A DNA stretch of 13,025 bases from assembly GCA_026770585.1 (NCBI GenBank), contig MU647196.1:91388-104412 (forward strand), written 5' to 3'. The position numbers were made by a program, and so were the translations under genes. The stretch comes from Baffinella frigidus. Taxonomy: Eukaryota; Cryptophyceae; Cryptomonadales; Baffinellaceae. Under the pieces are notes generated by a model. That model had not been told where the DNA came from and made no database searches. It worked only from the letters and a program-made list of their open reading frames with translations. Positions 7,301 to 13,025 of the stretch are shown here, one piece after another (within the stretch, counting starts at the first letter, position 1; the number at the start of each line of letters is the position of its first letter).

Positions 7301-9059
7301 ATGAGGTTTAGGGTTTAGGTTTTGGGGTTTAGGGTTTAGGGTTTAGGGTTTAGGGTGTAGGGTGTAGGGTGCAGGGTTTAGGGTGCAGGGTTTGGAGTTT
7401 AGGGCTTAGGGTTTAGGGTTACTGTTGAGGGTTTGGGGTGTGGGGTTTAGGGTTAAGGGTTTAGGGATTAGGGTTTAGGGTTAAGGGTTTAGGGATGGGT
7501 TTAGGGTTTAGAGTGTAGGGTTTAGATTTTCGGGTATAGGGTTCAGGATTCAGAGGTCAGGTTTTAGGTTTCAGAGTTTAGGGTTGAGGGTTTAGGGTTG
7601 AGTGTTTAGGGTTTAGGGTTTACGGTTTGGGGTGTAGGGTTCATCCTTTAGGGTTGAGAGTTTAGAGTTGAGGGTTCAGGGTTTAGGGTTTAGGGTTTAG
7701 GTTTTAGGGTTTAGGGTTTAGGTTTTAGGGTCCAGGGTTCAGGGTTCATGGTTCAGGGTTCAGGGTGGGTGTAGGGTTTACAGTTTAGGTTTTAGGATTT
7801 GGGATTTGTGGTCCAAGGTTTATGGTTAAGTGTTTAGTGTTTAGTGTTTAGGGTTTAGGGTGTAGGGTTTAGGGTTTAGGGTTCAGGGTTTATGGTTTAT
7901 GGTTTATGGTTTATGGTTTATGGTTTATGGTTTAGGGTTCAAGGTTTAGGATTCAGGGTTCAGGTTTATGGTTTATGGTTTAGGGGTTAGAGTACAGCAT
8001 TCTGGGGTTAGGGTGTAGGATTTAGGGTTTAGGGTTTAGGGTTTAGGGTTTAGGGTGTAGGGCTAAAAGTTCATTGTTTTGTGCTGAGTGTTCAGTGTTT
8101 AGGGTTTAGGGTTCAGGGTTCAGTGTTCGAGATTGAGGGTTCAGGGCTCAGGGGTGACGGTTCAAGGTTCAGGGTTCAGGGTTCAGGGTTCAGGGTTCAG
8201 GATTCAGGGTTCAGGGTTCAGGATTCAGGGTTTAGGGTTTATGGTTTATGGTTTAGGGTTTAGCGATAAAGCTTCGAAGCGTCTTCCGCGCGTGAAAGAC
8301 AATCCCGGCGCGACTGCGTTGTGGACGGGTGTTGGGGAATCTCATCGGTTTAGGTTGAAAATGGATCGGGGGGCGGACGCAACCTGAGCAGCTGGTTCTC
8401 TTTCCGCATCGCTTGCGGGTCTCTGTGCATGCCCCCCAGCAGCCATTGCAACGTCGGCTCTTTCCGGTACGCCTGCCGGTGCAGTCATTGTGAGGCACGA
8501 ACGCGCACGGGATCCCCACGGACACAGGACCGTATTCCCCTGGAAGCAGCTTGCGGCTAGCTTTGAAAGAGGTGTCGGCTAAGCGGCTAGCTTTGAAAGA
8601 GGTGTACCTCCCGCAGAGAATGTCTGGCTCCCTCCATGGCTGGCCCCTCGCTCAGGACCACAGCGCGCATTGGAAGGTTCAGCTTCGCCTGCACCAGAGA
8701 TCCCCACGTCAGACGCGTGACGACTCTCTCGGTAAGGGAAGGGAAATGAAAAGATGGAGGTGGCCAGAAGGAGACGGTCGAGGGCACCTGGACTGTGTCC
8801 ACTCGCGTGCTGAAGGCGTCGCGGAGGTAGCCGTGCTCCTGCAGCCACACACCCAATTACGCCTCCTCGCAAAAGGCGTGCTAGCACAGCAATACTGGGG
8901 TCAAGGGACAAGAATGAGCTACCTCAGGCGTCATTGATGTCCCCCATGCCCGGGACACCGACTCCGGGACATAGTCCGCCAGGCCGCTCTGGGCAGCCCA
9001 GACTTTCGCCCTGTCCCAATGCAATTGCATCCCTTGCTGCATCTCCAAGAAGGACATGC
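4363..9059 (-). CDS. GNAT-family N-acetyltransferase, 11 exons, 284 aa
   Basis: Exons: 9059-8923 (ATG 9057), 8838-8788, 8688-8608, 8472-8384, 7212-7142, 7002-6962, 6676-6634, 5544-5478, 5326-5269, 5043-4958, 4495-4363 (TGA). Every junction is GT-AG, phases agree, and the sum is 855 nt. The family transfers an acyl group from acyl-CoA to an amine; the substrate is unknown. Residues 1-62 are an unrecognised N-terminal extension (MSFLEMQQGMQLHWDRAKVW). The GNAT fold starts near 65, with KEPTLQWLLGG at 93-103 matching the family's DP..RWL segment. A strand VAAVCNFAYTLAIPYRP follows, then EPHWYVHMLAVSP (195-207). Motif A, Q-x-x-G-x-G, is at 210-215 (QGEGIG). The C-terminal motif is NKAFFEKCGF (242-251). 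The usual general-acid Tyr is Phe246. Start uncertainty: the ATG lies 2 nt after a good acceptor (tttgcag), so a 5' exon may exist. The 7002-6962 and 6676-6634 exons are the least certain. Confidence 0.85.
4787..4953. repeat. GA/CT-rich low-complexity tract
   Basis: Imperfect GAGAGA with GAGCGA interruptions on the plus strand. On the coding strand of the GNAT gene it is a polypyrimidine tract just inside the last intron (4957-4496), starting a few bases after the donor. Confidence 0.9.
5045..5260 (-). repeat. TTTAGGG-type tract filling a GNAT intron
   Basis: Degenerate TTTAGGG/TTGAGGG/TTTAGTG units on the plus strand occupy almost the whole 225-bp intron 5268-5044. They reach the 3' splice site, where the acceptor AG is formed by the last ACCCAG of the repeat (sense strand). 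Confidence 0.88.
5625..5649 (+). repeat. Run of 25 G
   Basis: An uninterrupted G run preceded by GGGGGTGGTGGGGGTGGGGAA. It lies in the 1089-bp GNAT intron 6633-5545 and could form quadruplexes. The exact length is prone to assembly error. Confidence 0.9.
5814..5976. mobile_element. Foldback (hairpin) element in a GNAT intron
   Basis: Two arms of about 75 bp are imperfect inverted copies. The left arm carries CCACCAGCC, GGCTCAAATAGT and TTCGATTTTACCTTGGA. The right arm carries the reverse complements of CCACCAGCC, TGCCTCAAATAGT and TTCGATTTTCCTTGACA. The centre is an 18-bp perfect palindrome, GGGGTCGGATCCGACCCC, at 5886-5903. There is no coding capacity. Confidence 0.75.
6004..6060 (-). other. 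Orphan coding-like segment inside a GNAT intron
   Basis: Minus strand, from ATG at 6060, reads MDKQEVHSVINYLRASRDV with almost every third position G or C, as in the real exons. It is followed directly by the foldback element. It is not needed to complete the GNAT reading frame, and its frame does not fit the phase-1 junction that spans it. It could be a skipped exon, a captured gene fragment, or an unrelated small exon. I do not recognise the peptide. Confidence 0.3.
6080..6222. repeat. GA/CT-rich low-complexity tract
   Basis: Imperfect GAGAGA with GAGCGA and GCGCGC interruptions on the plus strand, so CT-rich on the GNAT sense strand. It is the same type and orientation as the tract at 4787-4953, in a different intron. 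Confidence 0.9.
6488..6598 (+). repeat. Short CCCTACA/CCCTGAA tract
   Basis: Period-7 units CCCTACA, CCCTGAA, CCCTCGA and CCTACAA on the plus strand within GNAT intron 6633-5545. The orientation is opposite to the tracts at 5045-5260 and 7226-8266, so tracts inside this one gene occur in both orientations. Confidence 0.8.
7226..8266 (-). repeat. 1-kb TTTAGGG-type tract filling a GNAT intron
   Basis: It fills most of the 1171-bp intron 8383-7213. Runs of single variants alternate: TTTGGGG (about 7 units near 7227-7275), TTTAGGG (several runs), TTTATGG (about 7 units near 7890-7935) and TTCAGGG/TTCAGGA (about 9 units near 8160-8230). The tract ends about 10 bases before the 3' splice site used by the 7212-7142 exon. 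Confidence 0.92.
8553..8606. repeat. 30-bp tandem duplication next to a donor site
   Basis: GCGGCTAGCTTTGAAAGAGG starts at 8553 and again at 8583. On the GNAT sense strand the duplication begins two or three bases inside the intron that starts at 8607. Confidence 0.85.
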
Positions 9060-9456
9060 CTGCAAATAGACCCCGCGGCGCTCCTCCGACAACGGATATC
9101 CGTACTTCCCTGGCGGCGCTGATGGGACGATGGCGAGTTGCTGTGCTGCTCCTGTGTCCCTGCCCTCCCAATTGTTGTTCTTCCCCACCCTGATTTGGCA
9201 ATTTTGGATGGGGAAATATTTCACCATAAGTCAACTTCACTTGAATTTTCGATGAGTTTGAGCTGAAATGTTTGACCATCAGTTTGACCGGCAGTTGGAA
9301 CAGGGTTGCGGAGACGGAGACTTTGTCTCCGGCGGAGACGGAGACGAAAATCTGGAGTGGAAACAAGAATCAGCGAAGGTCTCCGCTCTCAGACTCCTTC
9401 CCCAGACAAGGATAGGGCTGGACTTATCGTCAGACTGACTGACTAACAGACTCTCC

Positions 9457-9500
<44 letters not shown>
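9457..9500. repeat. GGCT microsatellite, 11 units
   Basis: Eleven units of GGCT, the last being GGCC. It sits between the two divergent genes. Confidence 0.97.
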
Positions 9501-9501
<1 letters not shown>

Positions 9502-9601
9502 TGTGCTGACAAAAGAAGGGGCACCTGGCGCATGCGACGGTTTAAGGATACAGTACACGTAGCACCACCCCCTCCCCCACCCCTCGCTTTCTATCTCCCT
9601 C

Positions 9602-9626
9602 CTAGCTAGGGTAGCTCCCTAGCTAG
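9602..9626. repeat. Perfect 10-bp-stem hairpin
   Basis: CTAGCTAGGG at 9602-9611 pairs with CCCTAGCTAG at 9617-9626 around a five-base loop (TAGCT). No T run immediately follows it. Its role, if any, is unknown. Confidence 0.85.
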
Positions 9627-10117
9627 CGCCTATCTTTTTTTCTAGCTCAGCCTCACTCGGGTCGATCATCGAGAGATTGCAGCGGATGGGGCTCTCCAAG
9701 GGCGGGGGTGGGACTAGGTAGGGGAGTCGCAGCATGTGGAGGAGGTCACCTGGTTTTCCTGAGGCCCTGTTACCGCAGAGGACCTAGTAACAACATAGAG
9801 GTCCTGTTGCCCTGGTTACCGCGGTACAGGTAACAAGTAGTCCCAAATTCCGCTGCTCCCGATCCGGGAACGAGACCTATGTTCCCGTTCCCAGAAACAA
9901 ACTACCCCAAGCCTTGCTAATGCCGCTGTTTGGAACCCAGGTTCGTGGGCCGGAGACAGAGACGAAAATCTGCCGGACCCGGAGACGCGGCGGAAAAGGA
10001 GACGGGGACACGAAAATCCAAAACCCGGAGACGAGTGTCGTCCGTCTCCGCCCGTCTCTGCCAACCCTGTGGGGGAGGAGTTTTTGAAAACTGGAACTGC
10101 CGTCCGTAAAAGCCGGA

Positions 10118-12441
10118 ATGCGACACTCCAATTCCGCGAGCGGCAGTGGCCTGAGAGAGCACAGCTCCGCCGGGTCTGGTGCCAGCGGCTCTCTCGCAGA
10201 ATCGCTGTCCTTCTCGTCCGCCAACCCTTCTCGAAAGGCGGCAAAAAAGCAGCTGTCGCCGATCGGGTCTCCAACGTCTCCTAGATCCCCTCGCGTGCCA
10301 CTGGCAGAGCGCCAGGCCCTTCTTCTGGCACGCAGCGCCAAGGTCACTCATTCTGAGGAGAGGATAGAGCCTTGGACAGAGGGGTCAGGAAAGAAGCGGG
10401 AGCGGATAACTCCAGCACTCATAGCGCGATGTGCTGGGCTGACGTCACGCGAGACTTCTGGTCTGATGGAGCACCAACTAGTCGAAAGGATCTCGACTCT
10501 CTCGCATGTTACCCCCCGCCCCCCCTTTCTCCACCCCCCGCACGGTTGACTCACACGCCATGCCTTGGGACGTCAGAGGTCTCTGAACTGAAGCGCGTTG
10601 GTGCGGCCAGATGTTGAGGGGTGGGGGAAGTGACACCGGGGCGTGAGCAGGTGCGGCTCGAAGGGATGGGCCTCGAGGAGATATCGGGGCTCGAGGTACT
10701 GGGGGAGAGCGCCGTCCACCTCTATCTCCAGGTGGCGCCTCGCCACGCCATGCTCAGAGTCGCGTGCACCCGTGCGTCAATTCACTCTCATCCGGGAACA
10801 TGTTTAATTTTAAAGGAAATGGACTATCAAACCAGATTCTTCCTGAATTAAATTTACGTAGGGCCCTCATTAATCTTCTTCCAACTCCTATGAACACACA
10901 GGGATCCATTTTCTTTGGCATTAAACATGTCCCCGGATTAAGTCTTGTGTCAGATAGCGCAGTAGGATCGTGGCACAGGGTGCATGGGAGTGGGAGGTGA
11001 CAGGGCTGCACCAGGCCTACCGTAGGGACCTGCGGCGGTGCGTGTCCTTCCTCGCGCGTCACCCCTGTACACGGACCTTGACTCCTCCAGGCATTTGACG
11101 TGTTTCGCATAGAGAGATCTGTATGGATGGTGGCGCTTCGAGGTCGCAGGGTGTGCATGCTCAGACTTGCGTGCACCCTTGCGTAAATCCACTGTTGGGT
11201 AAGATAGCGCAGGAGGAGCGTGGCACAGGGTGCATGGAGTGGGAGGTGCCATGGCTGCAACAGGCCTACGGTAGGGCCTGTGGCGGAGCGTGTCCTTACT
11301 CGCGAGTAATCCCTGTGCCCGGACCTTCCCTCCTCAACGCATTTTACGTTTTTCGCAGAGAGAGAAATCGGCATTGATGGTGGTGCGTTGAGGGTGCAGG
11401 GGAACAGCATCCGGGTGATCGAGAACCTCTCGCCGATCGCGCACCACCTGCAGTACCTCTCTCTCGCTCGCAACCGCATCCAGGACCTCTGCGGCCTCGA
11501 CTCCCTCCACGTAAACCCACCTATACACCCTACACCCTACACCCTACACCCTACTCCCTACACCCTACACCCTACACCCTACACCCTACACCCTACGACC
11601 CAGGATCCAGGACCATTGCGGCCTCGACTCTCTCCACGTTGCCCCCCCCCAAGGAGAGAGTTGATTGATCACACGACCAGCCTGACCACTTTCTAAGACC
11701 CCCTGGCGTTTTTTTATGGGCAACTAGGACCTGGAGTTCTCTCACGCTCACGTGAGTGACCTGCACCAGACTACCCAAGGGTACCTGCTCATCATGCGTG
11801 CCCCCACCGCCTTGACGCCTCACCAACGCGTGCACCCTCAGGTGCGACGCCTGTCTCTCCCTGATCACATCGACCGGGGGACGCTAGCATCTGTCGATGG
11901 AAATAAATCCCTGGTATGAGGCCGGGACGCCTTGCCACCCCTGCGCCACCCGCAAACGGCGCCGTTTGCTGTGCAGCCTTGGTGCCGTCTCCTGGGGTGA
12001 TGGCTGCCAGCGCACGTGGGGACGCATCCTCAACCCTACCATGCATACCCTAGACCTTGACGGGTATCCCTCAAGTGGCCATAGGGTGAATGGTCGCCCT
12101 AACTCGCCCTAGGCAGGTCCTAGGGCCCTACGGTAGGGCGTATGCTCCAGCTGGCTACTTAAGAGATAGGCGCTGACTTGCTGTCAACTTTACACTATAA
12201 TGTCGACTTCCCCGACTTTGCACTCTAATATGGACCCCCCCAAAACGTGCAGGCGCTGCGGGCGTTGGACGTGGCAAACAACGAACTGCAGATCATCAGC
12301 CCAGAAGCGCTCCCAAGAGGCCTCCACTACCTCATCACCAGCGGGAATCCCCTCCAAGAAATGTCACCCCCAACCACGCCAGATTCTTGGAAGGGGTCAC
12401 CGCAAGTCAATTACCCGGAAGGAATAAGCGGGAATTATTGA
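10118..12441 (+). CDS. LRRC46: LRRC46-like leucine-rich repeat protein (flagellar type), at least 4 exons
   Basis: Exons: 10118-10507 (130 aa), 10651-10731 (27 aa), 11400-11510 (37 aa), 12253 onward; all junctions are phase 0 and GT-AG. ATG at 10118 follows an in-frame TGA at 10085. Residues 1-85 are Ser-rich and without family match. Then ITPALIARCAGLTS resembles the ITEALI start of LRRC46. The LRRs follow: VRLEGMGLEEISGLEVL, then HLYLQ joined by splicing to GNSIRVIENLSPI, then LQYLSLARNRIQDLCGLDSL, ALRALDVANNELQIISPEAL, and PRGLHYLITSGNP. Animal LRRC46 has the same order, including a PQSL..L..SGN segment in the place of PRGLHYLITSGNP. LRRC46 is needed for sperm flagella in mice, so an axonemal role is inferred. 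Read to the TGA at 12439 the protein has 256 aa. The usual capping Y..LV..LP.L..LDG segment is missing, so exon 4 may splice earlier (for example at 12364 or 12406) to exons beyond the window. Confidence 0.8.
10790..10939. mobile_element. 150-bp MITE-like insertion in LRRC46-like intron 2
   Basis: The left end, ATCCGGGAACATGTTTAAT, and the right end (reverse complement ATCCGGGGACATGTTTAAT) are inverted repeats of about 33 bp with five mismatches. The interior is AT-rich and non-coding. The tandem duplicate copy in the same intron (near 11180-11202) lacks this insertion, which gives a direct empty-site comparison. Exact ends and target duplication are uncertain by a few bases. Confidence 0.7.
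10953..11399 (+). repeat. About 250-bp tandem duplication building intron 2
   Basis: Copy 1 (from 10953) and copy 2 (from 11203) both start GATAGCGCAG and share CGTGGCACAGGGTGCATG, CAGGCCTAC and the end sequence around TTTCGCAKAGAGAGA. Copy 2 ends at the 3' splice site (GAGGGTGCAG, 11399). A partial earlier copy is seen at 10732-10785, just after the 5' splice site (GGTGGCGCCTCG, ATGCTCAGA, GCGTGCACCC), interrupted by the MITE-like insertion. So the whole intron is made of copies of one sequence. Confidence 0.85.
11517..11598 (+). repeat. Near-pure CCCTACA array in intron 3
   Basis: About eleven units of CCCTACA with one CCCTACT. This telomere-unit variant is nearly homogeneous, unlike the older mixed tracts. 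It starts a few bases after the donor of exon 3. Confidence 0.95.
11605..11639 (+). pseudogene. Duplicated 3' end of LRRC46-like exon 3 including its donor
   Basis: 35 bp match the end of exon 3 plus the GT donor (11478-11512) at 32 positions. The copy lies 127 bp downstream, immediately after the CCCTACA array. It preserves the donor sequence CTCCACGT, so it is a potential decoy splice site. Confidence 0.9.
11640..12252. other. Rest of LRRC46-like intron 3
   Basis: Mostly unique sequence leading to the acceptor AACGTGCAG at 12252. It includes repeated short CCTAGG/TAGGGC motifs near 12100-12140. An antisense ORF at 11593-11868 has no recognisable motif. I see nothing else. Confidence 0.4.
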
Positions 12442-12510
12442 CTTTGGGCACGGTTGAACGCCAAAATTGGCGTTGCCCCAAAAGCTACCCCATCCAGCAG
12501 TCTGGCGTGG

Positions 12511-12642
12511 AACCCAGAAGCAGACATCCACTACCTCATCACCAGTGGGAATCCCCTCCAAGAAATGTCACCCCCAACCCAGAAGCACTCCTGAGGGGCA
12601 TCCACGATCCCACCACCAGCGGAAACCCCTTCCGAGAAATGT
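12511..12642 (+). pseudogene. Two partial copies of LRRC46-like exon 4
   Basis: 12527-12579 matches exon 4 (12323-12375) at 52 of 53 positions, coding for HYLITSGNPLQEMSPPT. A second, more diverged copy follows in tandem from 12576 and would read PEALLRGIHDPTTSGNPFRE. The first copy lacks about 7-10 bases that encode LPRGL in the original. Whether either copy is used as an exon is unclear; phases of possible acceptors do not match the upstream exon. Confidence 0.88.
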
Positions 12643-13025
12643 TGCTCGCTCCCGACCACCCGGCAGGAAACCCTGGCCCTCACACTCCATCCAGACCCCT
12701 CACACTACATCCAGCCGCGTGGTCTCGGCATCCGATGCTGTTGACATCAGATTCCCTCTCCTATACCATGGCATATAATCAAGTGGATCCCTCTCACCGG
12801 ACACCACCCAGCAGGAAATCCAGCGCGTGGTCTTGAAACCTGATGTTGATGGCTGGATAAAATACCACTGGACTTGGTGGACTTGCAAGTCAGTGCAATG
12901 ATGTTGCGGCTCGCCCCTATGGCCATCGCCCCAGGGGACCACCCCCCTCTGCTTACTGCGAATTTATCTCTGCATCTGCCGCTTGCTACCCCCTGCACTT
13001 TACACCCTGCACCCTCAACACTACA
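12643..13025. other. Right-hand tail, no gene recognised
   Basis: It contains a short imperfect tandem pair (CACTCCATCCAGACCCCT and CACTACATCCAGCCG, near 12682-12717) and unique sequence. From about 12990 there is a new CCCTGCA/CCCTCAA period-7 stretch that runs off the window. Further exons of the LRRC46-like gene could lie beyond the edge. Confidence 0.4.

Larger units (their letters stand above)
9301..10069. mobile_element. Possible 770-bp element with CAGGGTTG inverted ends
   Basis: CAGGGTTGCGGAGACGG at 9301 is matched in inverted orientation at the other end, where the reverse complement reads CAGGGTTGGCAGAGACGG and ends at 10069. Both ends continue into GGAGAC-rich sequence with the shared string GACGAAAATCTG. 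CAGGG-type termini occur in hAT transposons, which leave 8-bp target duplications; I do not see one here. It could instead be two independent copies of a dispersed repeat in opposite orientation. Confidence 0.3.
9060..10117. promoter_or_regulatory. Interval between divergent GNAT and LRRC46-like genes
   Basis: The GNAT gene reads left from 9057 and the LRRC46-like gene reads right from 10118, so about 1.06 kb separates the two proposed start codons. Both promoters should lie here unless there are upstream non-coding exons. It contains GGAGAC-rich patches (9308-9352, 9951-10060), a GGCT microsatellite and several palindromes, for example TACCGCGGTA near 9818-9827. I see no clear TATA box. The promoter role is inferred from layout only. 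Confidence 0.4.

Noticed and set aside
8081-8263. ORF with GFRVQGSGFRV-like repeats
   Set aside because: It is the translation of TTCAGGG/TTTAGGG repeats, which are open in several frames by composition, and it is intronic to the GNAT gene.
8551-8937. 128-codon plus-strand ORF
   Set aside because: It is antisense to two GNAT exons with consensus splice sites and starts in a tandem duplication.
9816-10351. Three overlapping minus-strand ORFs of 144-156 codons
   Set aside because: They overlap the well-supported first exon of the LRRC46-like gene on the other strand, and their Arg/Pro-rich or shifted content comes from GC-rich antisense reading.

Overview
This window is nuclear DNA of a eukaryote, probably a flagellated alga or other protist. 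The evidence is: coding sequence split into short exons (35-390 nt) with GT-AG introns; long degenerate tracts of the 7-base telomere-type unit CCCTAAA/TTTAGGG; a copia-type LTR fragment; several short foldback or terminal-inverted-repeat elements; and a gene resembling the flagellar/sperm protein LRRC46. Telomere unit, GC-rich third codon positions and flagellar gene fit a chromerid (Chromera-like) or a related alveolate alga. All 16 introns I could delimit start with GT, which argues mildly against a dinoflagellate, where GC and GA donors are common. The species is an inference.

Layout, left to right. 1-1034 (minus): exons of an unrecognised gene running off the left edge. 1062-3535: degenerate CCCTAAA-type repeat, interrupted by about 380 bp of unique sequence, a short block in inverted orientation, and an LTR plus primer-binding site. 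3536-4362: unique sequence with an inverted-repeat element. 4363-9059 (minus): an 11-exon GNAT-family N-acetyltransferase gene encoding 284 aa. Its introns hold nearly all the other repeats: TTTAGGG-type tracts, two GA/CT tracts, a run of 25 G and a foldback element. 9060-10117: the interval between two divergently transcribed genes, with microsatellites, palindromes and a possible inverted-repeat element. 10118 to at least 12441 (plus): an LRRC46-like leucine-rich-repeat gene of at least four exons, whose introns and last exon show several internal duplications. 12442-13025: duplicated exon fragments and then the start of another telomere-like tract.

The genes were found by joining short exons by eye. 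Evidence was: continuous reading phase across every junction, consensus GT/AG sites, GC-rich third positions, and the match of the joined protein to family architecture. The longest uninterrupted ORFs in the window (for example 407 codons at 5797-7020 plus) are antisense or low-complexity and are not genes. The GNAT and LRRC46-like genes are arranged head to head and could share a regulatory region. Nothing suggests that the three genes act in one pathway. The most unusual feature is the way telomere-type repeats, duplicated exon ends and small transposons build up the introns.
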